A model generated the notes under the pieces. It made no database searches and was not told where the DNA came from. It was given only the letters and a program-made list of their open reading frames with translations. From Rhodocyclaceae bacterium (GTDB lineage: Bacteria > Pseudomonadota > Gammaproteobacteria > Burkholderiales > Rhodocyclaceae): a DNA stretch of 64,000 nt. This document shows positions 26,274 through 36,077 of this stretch, piece by piece (position 1 is the stretch's first letter; each line of letters opens with the position of its first letter). The position numbers and the translations under genes were made by a program. Location: contig JADKDD010000002.1 of the NCBI GenBank assembly GCA_016718525.1, positions 496,001 through 560,000 of the forward strand, given 5' to 3'.

Positions 26274-28865
26274 ATGCAGGAAAAATATCTCGCCTCAGAA
26301 ATTGAACGTGCGGCTCAAAATTACTGGGACACTGCGCGATCGTTTTACGTCAATGAAAACAGCAACAAGCCTAAATATTATTGCTTGTCCATGTTGCCTT
26401 ATCCTTCGGGCAAGCTGCACATGGGGCATGTCAGAAACTATACCATTGGCGATGTAATTTCCCGTCATTACCGGATGCGCGGGTTCAATGTTCTGCAGCC
26501 CATGGGATGGGATGCTTTCGGGCTTCCGGCTGAAAACGCGGCAATGCAAAACAATGTGCCGCCAGCAAAGTGGACTTACGACAATATCGCGTACATGAAG
26601 CATCAGCTTCAGTCGCTTGGATTCGCGCTTGACTGGAAGCGCGAGCTGGCAACTTGCGATCCGGAATACTACCGTTGGAATCAGTGGTTTTTCCTGCGCA
26701 TGCTGGAAAAGGGAATAGCTTACAAAAAAACTCAAATTGTGAACTGGGACCCGGTCGATCAGACCGTGCTTGCCAACGAGCAGGTGATCGAAGGCCGCGG
26801 TTGGCGGACAGGCGCGCTGGTTGAGAAGCGCGAACTGCCGGGATACTACCTGGCGATCACCAAGTATGCGGACGAACTCCTCGGCGCCCTTGACGATTTG
26901 CCGGGCTGGCCGGAGCGGGTTAAGGCGATGCAGGCCAACTGGATTGGTAGAAGCACTGGCGTTCGATTTGCCTTCCCGTATCGGATTGACGGTCTCGCCA
27001 GTGACAAGTTGTGGGTCTACACAACGCGTGCCGACACTTTGATGGGGGTGACGTTTTGCGCAGTCGCAGCTGAGCATCCGCTAGCGGCGCATGCGGCTAG
27101 CCACAATCCCACACTCGCAGAATTTATCGCCGAATGCAAACGCGGGTCGGTCATGGAAGCCGACATGGCGACCATGGAGAAAAAAGGCATGCCGACAGGT
27201 TTGCATGTCCTTCATCCGATTACGGGTGCTCAAATTGATGTCTGGGTCGGTAACTATGTTCTGATGAGCTACGGCGATGGTGCTGTGATGGGCGTACCGG
27301 CGCACGATGAACGCGATTTTGCTTTCGCGAAAAAATATGGGCTTCCGATAAAGCAAGTTGTCGCCGTTGAAAACCTGGAATTTTCAACTGACGCCTGGCA
27401 GGAATGGTATGCCGACAAAGCTGCAGGGCGCTGCGTCGATTCAGGAAAATATGATGGCCTTGACTCCTCGGCTGCAATTGCCGCCATAGCCGAGGATTTG
27501 CGTTCCATGCAGCTGGGTGAACCACAAGTTCATTACCGTTTGCGTGACTGGGGAGTGTCGCGCCAACGCTACTGGGGTTGCCCGATTCCGCTCGTTCATT
27601 GCGAGACGTGCGGCACGGTACCGGTACCTGACGCCGACTTACCGGTGGTACTACCTCAAGACTGCGTGCCTGACGGTAGCGGCAATCCGCTCGCCAAACG
27701 CGAGGACTTTGTCAATTGCTCCTGCCCCAGATGCGGCAAACCTGCGCGACGTGAAACAGACACCATGGATACATTTGTCGATTCGTCCTGGTACTACGCA
27801 CGCTACTGCACTCCCGGCGCCGATGCGATGGTCGACGCGAGAACGAACTACTGGATGCCGGTTGACCAGTACATCGGCGGCATTGAACATGCCATCTTGC
27901 ACTTGCTCTACTCGCGCTTTTGGACGAAAGCGATGCGCGATCTCGGGCTGGTCAGCTATGACGAACCGTTTAAAAATCTGCTGACGCAAGGCATGGTGCT
28001 CAACCATATTTTCTCGCGCCGCAATGCCAAAGGTAGTATCGAATACTTTGCGCCAGAGGAAGTTGAACTTAAACACGATGACGGTGGTCGCGTACTGAGC
28101 GCCGTTGCAAAACGCGACGGCGAGCCCGTGGAGTATGGTGGCGTTGGTACGATGTCCAAGTCTAAGCGCAATGGCGTCGACCCCCAGTCGCTGATTGAGC
28201 AGTACGGTGCCGACACGGCACGCTTTTTTATGATGTTCGCAGCGCCACCTGAACAAACCTTGGAGTGGTCGGACACTGGCGTCGAAGGCGCATTTCGCTT
28301 TTTGCGACGAGTCTGGGCGATGGGTCACCAAATACAGTCGTCTGGGATTGTTGCCCAACTTCCAGCAACGCTGTCCGCGGATCTTGCCGCCACCAGACGT
28401 GAAGTTCACCTATTACTGCGCCAGGCCAATTATGACCTGACCCGGTTTCAGTTCAACACCGTAGCCTCCGCCACAATGAAAATGCTCAATGCAATCGAGA
28501 AGGCTCCAGCCGGTGAAGGCCGTGGCGCTGTCATGACCGAATGCTTCAGCATACTCATTCGCGTCCTCTCGCCGATTACACCGCACATCTGTCACGCATT
28601 GTGGTGTGATTTGGGTTACGGCGATGATGTTCTTGCCGCGTCCTGGCCCGAGCCTGTCGAGGCCGCACTGAAACAGGACGAGGAAACCCTGGTGCTTCAG
28701 GTCAATGGAAAGGTGCGCGGGTCGATAACAGTCAAGGTGGGCGCAGCTAAGCAAACCATTGAGCAAGTTGCACTAGACTCGGAAGTGGCGCAGAAATTCC
28801 TGGTTGGCACCAGTGCGAAAAAAGTCGTCGTCGTTCCCGGCCGCCTGGTCAACATCGTTGTTTGA
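26274..28865 (+). CDS. leuS: Leucyl-tRNA synthetase
   Basis: A class I synthetase charging tRNA-Leu. The HIGH motif appears in YPSGKLHMGHVRNY near residue 42 and the KMSKS motif as TMSKSKRNGVDP near residue 625. The inserted editing domain contains the conserved TTRADTLMGVTF and the GDGAVMGVPAHDERD segments. The zinc-ribbon cysteines lie around residue 440-485 (HCETCG, CSCPRCG). The C-terminal domain ends in LVNIVV. The length of 863 is usual. leuS-lptE-holA-proA is a common betaproteobacterial order. Confidence 0.97.
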   Translation: MQEKYLASEIERAAQNYWDTARSFYVNENSNKPKYYCLSMLPYPSGKLHMGHVRNYTIGDVISRHYRMRGFNVLQPMGWDAFGLPAENAAMQNNVPPAKWTYDNIAYMKHQLQSLGFALDWKRELATCDPEYYRWNQWFFLRMLEKGIAYKKTQIVNWDPVDQTVLANEQVIEGRGWRTGALVEKRELPGYYLAITKYADELLGALDDLPGWPERVKAMQANWIGRSTGVRFAFPYRIDGLASDKLWVYTTRADTLMGVTFCAVAAEHPLAAHAASHNPTLAEFIAECKRGSVMEADMATMEKKGMPTGLHVLHPITGAQIDVWVGNYVLMSYGDGAVMGVPAHDERDFAFAKKYGLPIKQVVAVENLEFSTDAWQEWYADKAAGRCVDSGKYDGLDSSAAIAAIAEDLRSMQLGEPQVHYRLRDWGVSRQRYWGCPIPLVHCETCGTVPVPDADLPVVLPQDCVPDGSGNPLAKREDFVNCSCPRCGKPARRETDTMDTFVDSSWYYARYCTPGADAMVDARTNYWMPVDQYIGGIEHAILHLLYSRFWTKAMRDLGLVSYDEPFKNLLTQGMVLNHIFSRRNAKGSIEYFAPEEVELKHDDGGRVLSAVAKRDGEPVEYGGVGTMSKSKRNGVDPQSLIEQYGADTARFFMMFAAPPEQTLEWSDTGVEGAFRFLRRVWAMGHQIQSSGIVAQLPATLSADLAATRREVHLLLRQANYDLTRFQFNTVASATMKMLNAIEKAPAGEGRGAVMTECFSILIRVLSPITPHICHALWCDLGYGDDVLAASWPEPVEAALKQDEETLVLQVNGKVRGSITVKVGAAKQTIEQVALDSEVAQKFLVGTSAKKVVVVPGRLVNIVV

Positions 28866-28890
28866 TCTGCGCTCAGCCAAGGAGCTACAC

Positions 28891-29421
28891 ATGCCACACA
28901 AGCCTGCTGCCGTAAAACTGTTCATCGCGATACTGCTCGGCTTGATCGTCACAGCGTGCGGCTTTCAGCTGCGTGGGGCATATTCCCTGCCGTTTGCGAC
29001 TTTGTATATTTCAGTCCCCGAAAGCAGCGAGTTGTATGCGCAAATTCGACGCAACGTTGAATCCGGCTCATCGACGCGTGTAATCAACAATTCGTTGGCA
29101 GCGGATGCCAGTCTGACAGTTGTCAGTGACAATTCTCAGAAGAACATCCTTTCGCTTAGCGCTGCGGGCCGGGTCACTGAGTTCGAACTGGTTCGCACAT
29201 TTGTCTTCAAGTTGACGGACAAATCAGGCACCGAAATGCTTGGGCCGTCACGAATCATTTTGCGGCGGGAACTGACTTTTAGTGACGATCAAGTTCTATC
29301 GAAGGAAGCTGAAGAGCTTTTGCTTTGGCGTGATATTCAAAATGACCTGGTGCAACAGTTGATGCGTCGTCTGGCGGCTGCCAAACCGGTCGTTGCGAAC
29401 GGGCAAGCGCCGGTCAAATAG
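28891..29421 (+). CDS. lptE: LPS-assembly lipoprotein LptE
   Basis: LptE is the lipoprotein plug of the LptD outer-membrane translocon that places lipopolysaccharide on the cell surface. The N-terminus is a lipoprotein signal ending in the lipobox IVTACGFQLRG, which is diagnostic of LptE/RlpB. It has 176 residues. The ATG at 28891 is chosen because AAGGAG lies 6 bases upstream and the lipobox then sits at about residue 24. A longer in-frame reading would start inside leuS. It is 25 bases after leuS and 3 bases before holA. Confidence 0.93.
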   Translation: MPHKPAAVKLFIAILLGLIVTACGFQLRGAYSLPFATLYISVPESSELYAQIRRNVESGSSTRVINNSLAADASLTVVSDNSQKNILSLSAAGRVTEFELVRTFVFKLTDKSGTEMLGPSRIILRRELTFSDDQVLSKEAEELLLWRDIQNDLVQQLMRRLAAAKPVVANGQAPVK

Positions 29422-29424
29422 CGC

Positions 29425-30309
29425 ATGCTACTTCGCCCGGAGCAACTCGCCAGTCACCTGCAAAAAGCTGTTTCGCCGTTTTATCTGTTGCACGGCGATG
29501 CCCCCCTGTTGGTGATTGAAGCGGGCGATGCGATTCGTGCTGCCGCCAAACACCAAGGCTATCTCGAACGTGAAGTCATCATCGTCAGCGCGAGTTTCCG
29601 CTGGGACGATTTATTTCGTGCGGCGGGAAATTTGTCGCTGTTTGGTGATCGCAAGGTCGTTGACTTGCGTATTCCTTCGGGGAAGCCCGGGCGGGATGGT
29701 GCAGAGGCGCTCCAGCGCTATGTAACGACTGCGAGTCCGGATTTGATAACTTTGATTACGCTACCTGAGCTGGAATGGCAGCAGCGAAAGGCTGCATGGT
29801 TTGTGGCCTTGGTCAATGCGGCGGTTGTCATCGAATGCAATGCACCACCGTTAGCCCGCCTGCCACAGTGGATTGCCGAACGTCTTGCGCGGCAGCAACA
29901 GTCTGCGCCTCGTCAAGCGCTCGACTTTATTGCGGCTCATGTTGAAGGCAACCTGCTCGCCGCACATCAAGAGATCCAAAAACTTGCACTTATTTATCCC
30001 GTTGGCGAGATTTCATTGGCACAAATAGAGGCAGCAGTACTCAATGTCGCGCGCTACGACATTTCTGATTTGCGCGATGCGCTGAAAGCCAAGGATGTTG
30101 CAAGAGCCGCTCGTACTTTGGAAGGGCTGAAAGCCGAGGATGCACCGAAGCCATTGGTGCTGTGGACACTCGCCAATGAAGCCCGCGGCCTCGCTGCACG
30201 CGCTGCGCTGATGCATGCGGCAAAAATTGACAGGATGGTCAAAGGAATCGCCAAGGGCGATGTGTGGGATGAGTTTTTGCAATTGGCAATGCGCCTGGCG
30301 CGGCACTGA
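29425..30309 (+). CDS. holA: DNA polymerase III delta subunit, unusually short
   Basis: The delta subunit opens the beta sliding clamp in the clamp loader. The N-terminus (LRPEQLASHLQKAVSPFYLLHGDAPLLV) and the C-terminus (KGIAKGDVWDEFLQLAMRLAR) are typical. At 294 residues it is about 45 shorter than usual: after LVLWTLANEARGL the sequence jumps to the last helices, without the segment that in E. coli HolA (recalled, 343 residues) lies between LLLLV and the final helices. The frame is intact. It follows lptE by 3 bases, and a dispersed repeat lies just after its stop. Confidence 0.88.
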   Translation: MLLRPEQLASHLQKAVSPFYLLHGDAPLLVIEAGDAIRAAAKHQGYLEREVIIVSASFRWDDLFRAAGNLSLFGDRKVVDLRIPSGKPGRDGAEALQRYVTTASPDLITLITLPELEWQQRKAAWFVALVNAAVVIECNAPPLARLPQWIAERLARQQQSAPRQALDFIAAHVEGNLLAAHQEIQKLALIYPVGEISLAQIEAAVLNVARYDISDLRDALKAKDVARAARTLEGLKAEDAPKPLVLWTLANEARGLAARAALMHAAKIDRMVKGIAKGDVWDEFLQLAMRLARH

Positions 30310-30323
30310 GTGTTTCCGGCTTG

Positions 30324-30350
30324 ATCAGTTGGTGCTGGCAGGACGCCGTT
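30324..30350 (+). repeat. Dispersed 27-bp element, copy 4 (intergenic, holA-proA)
   Basis: GATCAGTTGGTGCTGGC followed by AGGACGCCGTT, in the 129-base gap between holA and proA. It is one of two intergenic copies. The rest of the gap holds only the proA leader. Confidence 0.85.
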
Positions 30351-30438
30351 GCACAGTTTGGTGACATTGCTCAAGGGTACCGATAGCGGGCAAAATCGCC
30401 TGATGGTTAAAATGGGCAGCTAAAGAGCGAGCATTTAA

Positions 30439-31696
30439 ATGGACATCAAACAATACATGCAAGCAGTTGGCAGCGCAGCGCGTGACGCGTCGCGTGAGAT
30501 GGCACGCGCATCGACCGCGGACAAAAATTCTGCGCTGTTGGCGATGGCAAAAAATATTCGAGCGCAGACGAACGAAATTCTGGCGGCCAACGCGGAAGAT
30601 GTCGCTGAGGCACGGGCCAATGGATTGGATGCGGCGATGCTGGATCGTCTGACACTCACGATCAAGAGTGTTGAAGCAATGGCGCTAGGCCTGGAACAAG
30701 TTGCGACCTTGCCTGACCCTGTCGGTGAAATGTCGGATTTGAAATTCCGCCCATCTGGAATTCAAGTCGGAAAGATGCGCGTCCCGTTGGGTGTGGTGGG
30801 CATCATTTATGAAGCACGCCCTAACGTGACTGCGGATGCGGCGGCTTTGTGTTTGAAGTCGGGCAATGCCGCAATTTTGCGTGGCGGAAAAGAGGCTTTG
30901 CGCGCGAATCAAGTGATCGCCAGCTGTGTGCAGGCCGGGCTTGCCGCGGCAGGTTTGCCTGAGACTGCAGTGCAGGTGATCAACACCACTGATCGCGAAG
31001 CGGTCGGCTATTTGATTACGATGCCGGAGTTCGTCGACGTGATCGTTCCTCGTGGCGGCAAGGGTTTGATTGAGCGTATCAGCAAGGATGCACGCGTACC
31101 AGTGATCAAGCACCTGGATGGCAATTGCCATGTCTATATTGACGACTCCGCCTGATCCGGTCAAAGCTTTGGCGATTCTGGAGAACTCCAAGACGCAACG
31201 CTATGGCACCTGCAATACCGCGGAATCACTGCTAATCGCGCGAAGCGTGGCGACGACGCAGCTGCCGCAACTTTGCGCAATGTTGCATGGCAAGGGTGTA
31301 GAAATTCGCGGCTGCACGGAGACGCAGAAACTTTTCCCGCAGGCGGTCGTGGCTAGCGACCAGGATTACGCTACCGAATATCTCGCGCCAATCATTTCGT
31401 GCAAAGTGGTTAACGGAGTCGACGACGCTATTGCTCATATCAATCACTACTCGTCGCAGCACACCGACACCATCGTCACCGAAAATCACGCCAATGCCAT
31501 GCGGTTCTTGCGTGAGGTTGATTCGGCGAGTGTGATGATCAATGCGTCAACGCGCTTTGCCGATGGATTTGAATTCGGCCTTGGTGCGGAAATTGGAATC
31601 TCCACCGACAAATTTCATGCGCGCGGTCCGGTTGGATTGGAAGGGCTGACGTCACAGAAATGGATTGTGTTTGGCAATGGGGAAGTAAGGGCTTGA
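30439..31696 (+). pseudogene. proA: Gamma-glutamyl phosphate reductase, broken by a one-base frameshift
   Basis: ProA reduces gamma-glutamyl phosphate to glutamate semialdehyde, the second step of proline synthesis. The first frame runs from MDIKQYMQAVG to HLDGNCHVYIDDSA and stops at TGA 31153-31155. The next frame continues with DPVKALAILENSKTQRYGTCN to the end. Removing one base, the T at 31153, joins both parts into a protein of about 418 residues, the family size. Domains on both sides, including the catalytic Cys in TQRYGTCNT, look intact. It could be a real recent mutation, or a sequencing or assembly error. The site does not look like a programmed frameshift. Confidence 0.9.
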
Positions 31697-32979
31697 CCAC
31701 AGCGCAATCGCCAGTTGGTGCTGGCAATACGCCGTCATCAGCCGAGCCTAGCGGCCCGCTATCCCATATCAAAGTCCTCGACCTCAGTCGCGTTCTTGCT
31801 GGCCCGTGGGCATCGCAATTGCTGGGCGATTTGGGCGCTGATGTAATCAAGATCGAACGCCCTGCAGTCGGCGATGAAACCCGTCACTGGGGACCGCCGT
31901 GGTTGGCCGACGGCAATGGCGAGCCAACCTCTGATGCAGCCTATTTCTTTTGCTGTAATCGCAACAAGCGGTCACTCACCGTCGACATCACCAAGCCGGA
32001 AGGCCAGGCCATCGTGCGGCAATTGGCGGCGCAATCTGACGTGGTGCTGGAGAATTTCAAAGTCGGTGGCTTGGCAAGTTATGGCCTCGACTACGCCAGC
32101 CTGCGGGTAGTCAATCCCAAACTGGTTTATTGCTCCATCACTGGTTTCGGCCAGGATGGCCCGTATGCGGAACGTGCCGGCTACGATTTTTTGATTCAGG
32201 GCATGGGTGGCATGATGAGTGTGACCGGTCGCGCCAACGGGGAAGCGGGTGCCGGGCCGCAGAAAGTCGGCGTTGCGCTGGTCGATGTACTGAGCGGCAT
32301 GTATGCAACCGTTGCGATACAGGCCGCTTTGGCGCATCGCGATCTCAAAGGCTACCGCGCCGGTGACGGTCAGCACATCGATCTGGCTTTGCTCGACGTA
32401 CAGGTCGCCTGTCTGGCGAATCAAGCCATGAATTATCTGGTCTCCGGCAAAGTGCCGGGACGACTCGGCAACGGGCATCCGAATATTGTTCCCTATCAGG
32501 ACTTCCCGACTGCCGACGGTGACATGCTGCTGGCGATTGGCAATGATGGACAATTTGCGCGTTTCTGTGAGATTGCCGGACACCCGGAATGGAGTACCGA
32601 CGCGCGGTTTTCGACCAACGCTGGTCGCGTCAAAAATCGCGCCGAATTGATCCCGCTGCTACGCCAAACCACCGTCATGAAAACCACCGCAGAATGGACA
32701 ACATTGCTTGAGTCGGCCGCGGTAGCCTGCGGGCCGATCAATGATTTGGCGGCCGTATTTGCTGATCCACAGGTGCAACATCGCGGTCTGCGCCTCAATA
32801 TGCCGCATGCGGCTGGCGGCAATGCACCTCAGGTGGCTAACCCGATCCATCTATCTGCGACTCCGGTGGATTACCGCCACTCACCTCCCGTACTGGGGCA
32901 AGATACGGCATCGGTGCTGGAATCATTAGGATACGATGCGCGAGAAATTGCCCGCCTGCGTGAGGCAGGAGTCGTGTAA
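31693..32979 (+). CDS. CaiB/BaiF-family CoA-transferase
   Basis: A class III CoA-transferase that moves CoA between organic acids. The core starts at HIKVLDLSRVLAGPWASQ and contains the catalytic Asp in AGYDFLIQGMGGMM. The TTG at 31693 (after GTAAGGGC) or an ATG at 31660 can serve as start. Either gives an N-terminal extension unlike relatives, encoded by a dispersed repeat (SPVGAGNTPS). The C-terminus reads LGYDAREIARLREAGVV. It is about 428 residues. A TAXI-TRAP transporter follows, which suggests that it activates the transported acid. Confidence 0.9.
   Translation: MTTAQSPVGAGNTPSSAEPSGPLSHIKVLDLSRVLAGPWASQLLGDLGADVIKIERPAVGDETRHWGPPWLADGNGEPTSDAAYFFCCNRNKRSLTVDITKPEGQAIVRQLAAQSDVVLENFKVGGLASYGLDYASLRVVNPKLVYCSITGFGQDGPYAERAGYDFLIQGMGGMMSVTGRANGEAGAGPQKVGVALVDVLSGMYATVAIQAALAHRDLKGYRAGDGQHIDLALLDVQVACLANQAMNYLVSGKVPGRLGNGHPNIVPYQDFPTADGDMLLAIGNDGQFARFCEIAGHPEWSTDARFSTNAGRVKNRAELIPLLRQTTVMKTTAEWTTLLESAAVACGPINDLAAVFADPQVQHRGLRLNMPHAAGGNAPQVANPIHLSATPVDYRHSPPVLGQDTASVLESLGYDAREIARLREAGVV
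31710..31736 (+). repeat. Dispersed 27-bp element, copy 5 (5' end of CoA-transferase gene)
   Basis: GCCAGTTGGTGCTGGC followed by AATACGCCGTC. It is in sense orientation and encodes PVGAGNTPS within the N-terminal extension. Confidence 0.9.
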
Positions 32980-33014
32980 TCTTTGCAGTTATAACAACCA
33001 GAGGAGATGCTGCC

Positions 33015-33962
33015 ATGAGAAGAACGCGTAGTTTTTTGCTTGCGCTGTCTGTAACCATCATCAGTTTCGGGGCGAATGCCGCTGAATTCATCAACGTACT
33101 CACTGGCGGCACATCGGGCGTTTATTACCCGATTGGCGTTTCGCTGTCACAGATTTATGGCAAGGCCATGCCCGATGCCAAGGTGTCGGTCCAGGCCACC
33201 AAGGCCAGTGCCGAGAACTTGAATTTGCTACAGGCGGGCAAAGGTGAAGTCGCGCTGACCCTGGGCGATGCGCTGTCCGACGCATGGAAGGGCGACGAAG
33301 AAGCAGGCTTCAAGACACCGTTGAAGAAGTTGCGGGCAATTGCCGGGATCTACCCGAATTACATACAGATTGTTGCGTCTGCCGATTCAGGCATCAAGAC
33401 ACTGGCCGACCTGAAAGGCAAACGGGTTTCGGTTGGTGCGCCCAAGAGCGGCACCGAATTGAACTCGCGTGCGATCTTCAAAGCGGCGGGAATGTCTTAT
33501 GCGGATTTTGCCCGCACGGAATATTTGCCGTTTGGTGAATCAGTCGAACTGATGAAGAACCGGCAACTGGATGCAACCTTGATTTCCGCTGGTTTGGGCG
33601 TGGCCGCGGTGCGTGATCTGGCGACCGCGACCAAGCTGTCGATTGTGACGATCCCGGTCGACATCGTTGCCAAGATTGGCGATCCAGCCTATCAAGCCGC
33701 AGTCATTCCGGCGAAAACCTACGAAGGTCAAACCACCGATGTGCAAACCATCAAGGTGCAAAATTTTTTAGTGACGCATGAAGGCGTGTCGACGGAAACG
33801 GTTTACCTGATGACCAAGAGCATGTTTGAGAATCTCGACACGCTCTCTGCCGCTCATGCCGCCGCCAAGGCCATCAGCAAAGCCGACGGTCCCAAAGGCT
33901 TGCCGGTGCCGCTGCATCCGGGTGCCGAAAAATATTACAAGGAAGCTGGCCTGATTAAATAG
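33015..33962 (+). CDS. TAXI-family TRAP transporter solute-binding protein
   Basis: The periplasmic receptor of a TRAP transporter of the TAXI type. The signal peptide ends ISFGANA near residue 22. The mature part begins with the family signature LTGGTSGVYYPIGVSL, and the LKGKRVSVGAPKSGTELNSR segment is typical. It has 315 residues. The RBS AGAGGAG is 7 bases before the ATG. The permease and DUF1850 genes follow, the usual TAXI set. The substrate cannot be read from the sequence. Confidence 0.93.
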   Translation: MRRTRSFLLALSVTIISFGANAAEFINVLTGGTSGVYYPIGVSLSQIYGKAMPDAKVSVQATKASAENLNLLQAGKGEVALTLGDALSDAWKGDEEAGFKTPLKKLRAIAGIYPNYIQIVASADSGIKTLADLKGKRVSVGAPKSGTELNSRAIFKAAGMSYADFARTEYLPFGESVELMKNRQLDATLISAGLGVAAVRDLATATKLSIVTIPVDIVAKIGDPAYQAAVIPAKTYEGQTTDVQTIKVQNFLVTHEGVSTETVYLMTKSMFENLDTLSAAHAAAKAISKADGPKGLPVPLHPGAEKYYKEAGLIK

Positions 33963-33967
33963 GGTGC

Positions 33968-33994
33968 GCCAGTTGGTGCTGGTAGCACGCGGTC
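33968..33994 (+). repeat. Dispersed 27-bp element, copy 6 (intergenic, TAXI-TRAP)
   Basis: GCCAGTTGGTGCTGG followed by TAGCACGCGGTC, in the 54-base gap between the receptor and permease genes. Here the hairpin could act in the mRNA between two genes of an operon. Confidence 0.85.
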
Positions 33995-34016
33995 AATGCG
34001 CGAAAGTCAGTAGCAC

Positions 34017-36077
34017 ATGAGCGCAGACATCACTCCCGACGATGTCACCGAACACGGTTTGCCGCGCAAACTCGTCGGCGGCTGGCTGATGCTGGTCACC
34101 CAGTTGGCATTGGCGTTTTCGACTTTCCAGCTGGTCATCGCCGCTTACGCGCCGCTCTCCAGTCTCGTTACGCGCAGCTTTCACGTCGGCTTTTTGCTGG
34201 CGATTACGCTGCTGCTTTATCCGCACGCAGTCGGCCACGCCAGAAATCCGAAAAAAAATACGCGAGTGCCTTGGTACGATTTTTTGCTAGCCTTGCTGGC
34301 ATTGATTTTGGCGCTGTACCACTGGTTCTTTGAAGGTGACCTGATCCAGCGCTCGGGCGACCCGTCGACGACGGACATCGCCGTTGGTACCATTTTCGTC
34401 GTGCTGGTGTTTGAAGCCACGCGCCGCGTGATGGGGCTTGCCTTGCCGATTCTGTGTGCGATCTTTTTGGCTTACGGGCTATGGGGCCAATATCTGCCCG
34501 ACTTTATGGCCCACCGTGGCTACGACTACGCGCAAATTATCGACACGCTGTTTTTGTCCACCGAGGGCATTTTTGGCGTGCCGACCTTCGTCTCGGCAAC
34601 TTACATTTTCCTGTTCATTTTGTTCGGCGCGTTTTTGGAACACGCCGGCATGATTCGCCTGTTCAACGCCGTGGCGCTGGGGCTGGTCGGGCACACCCAA
34701 GGCGGGCCGGCCAAGGTTGCGGTGATTTCATCCGGTCTGATGGGCACCATCTCCGGATCAGGTGTCGCCAATGTCCTGACCGTCGGTCAATTCACCATTC
34801 CGTTGATGATGCGCTATGGCTATTCGCCAGTTTTCGCCGGTGCGGTTGAGGCCACTGCCAGCATGGGTGGGCAAATCATGCCGCCGGTGATGGGCGCGGT
34901 GGCTTTCATCATGGCCGAAACGCTCAACGTGCCATATTCCGAGATCGTCAAGGCCGCCATCATTCCGGCGCTTTTGTATTACTTCACGGCGTTTTGGATG
35001 GTGCATCTGGAAGCCGGGGCGAAAGGTTTGCGCGGGATTCCCAAGGCCGAGTTGCCGAATCCGTGGCGCGCGCTGAAGGAAAACTGGCATTTGGTGGTGC
35101 CGCTCGCCGCCCTGGTCGGGATGCTGTTTCATGGCTTCACGCCGATGTTCGCCGGCATGGTCGGCCTCTCTCTGACGGCAATTCTGATCCTTGGCGCGGG
35201 CATCGCGGCGCGAATTTCAGAAACGGCGTTTCGCTATGTATTCTGGATTGCCACCGGCCTTGCCGCATCCTTCTTTCTGAAGTGGGGCATCGATGCGGTG
35301 CTGGTAGTAATCGCGGTGCTGGTGGCCGTATGCACGCGCATCAAGGGCGGACGTCACACCTTGCACTTGCTCAAAACCAGCCTGGTTGATGGCGCCAAAC
35401 AAGCATTGCCGGTCGGCCTTGCCTGTGCGGTGGTTGGCGTGATTGTAGGCATTCTTTCACTCACCGGCGCGGCATCCACCTTTGCCGGTTGGATTATGGC
35501 GGCGGGCGAAAAAAGCTTGTTCCTGTCGCTGGCGCTGACGATGGTGATTTGCATCGTGCTTGGCACCGGCATCCCGACGATACCCAATTACATCATCACC
35601 GCAGCAATTGCCGCCCCGGCGCTGGCCAAACTCGGCGTGCCGCTGATCATCAGCCACATGTTTACCTTCTATTTCGGCATCATGGCCGACCTGACACCGC
35701 CGGTAGCGCTCGCTGCATTGGCCGCATCGTCAATCGCCAAGGCGTCGCACGATGCCATCGGCTGGAAGGCAACCCAGATCGCCATCATCGGCTTTGTCGT
35801 ACCCTACATGGCCGTGTATGAACCCTCGTTGATGCTGCAAGGTGATTGGACAATACTTTCGGTCATGGTCGCGGTTAGCAAGACATTACTCGCGGTCATG
35901 CTGTGGGCATCCGCGATCACCGGCTATTGGAAAGTTGCGCTGACCTGGTCGGAGCGTCTTGGCGCAGTCACGGCGGCGTGCTTGATCGTCGCGCATTTTC
36001 CGTGGTCCGACGAGATTGGCGCCGTACTCGCAGTCTTGCTGGCCTTGCGCCACTGGCGGCGCGCAGCAAAGGCATGA
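34017..36077 (+). CDS. TRAP transporter fused permease (DctQ-DctM), TAXI type
   Basis: An inner-membrane TRAP permease with the small 4-TM part and the large 12-TM part fused in one polypeptide of 686 residues, as in TAXI systems. Many hydrophobic helices are visible. Conserved DctM segments include GTISGSGVANVLTVGQFTIPLM and ASMGGQIMPPVMGAVAF, and LGTGIPTIPNYIITAA near the C-terminus. It uses an ion gradient to import the ligand bound by the TAXI receptor. Its stop overlaps the start of the DUF1850 gene (ATGA). Confidence 0.95.
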   Translation: MSADITPDDVTEHGLPRKLVGGWLMLVTQLALAFSTFQLVIAAYAPLSSLVTRSFHVGFLLAITLLLYPHAVGHARNPKKNTRVPWYDFLLALLALILALYHWFFEGDLIQRSGDPSTTDIAVGTIFVVLVFEATRRVMGLALPILCAIFLAYGLWGQYLPDFMAHRGYDYAQIIDTLFLSTEGIFGVPTFVSATYIFLFILFGAFLEHAGMIRLFNAVALGLVGHTQGGPAKVAVISSGLMGTISGSGVANVLTVGQFTIPLMMRYGYSPVFAGAVEATASMGGQIMPPVMGAVAFIMAETLNVPYSEIVKAAIIPALLYYFTAFWMVHLEAGAKGLRGIPKAELPNPWRALKENWHLVVPLAALVGMLFHGFTPMFAGMVGLSLTAILILGAGIAARISETAFRYVFWIATGLAASFFLKWGIDAVLVVIAVLVAVCTRIKGGRHTLHLLKTSLVDGAKQALPVGLACAVVGVIVGILSLTGAASTFAGWIMAAGEKSLFLSLALTMVICIVLGTGIPTIPNYIITAAIAAPALAKLGVPLIISHMFTFYFGIMADLTPPVALAALAASSIAKASHDAIGWKATQIAIIGFVVPYMAVYEPSLMLQGDWTILSVMVAVSKTLLAVMLWASAITGYWKVALTWSERLGAVTAACLIVAHFPWSDEIGAVLAVLLALRHWRRAAKA

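Noticed and set aside
31145..31165. Programmed +1 frameshift in proA, like prfB
   Set aside because: The site GCC TGA T lacks a slippery CUU-type codon and an upstream Shine-Dalgarno-like stimulator, and no regulation of ProA by frameshifting is known.
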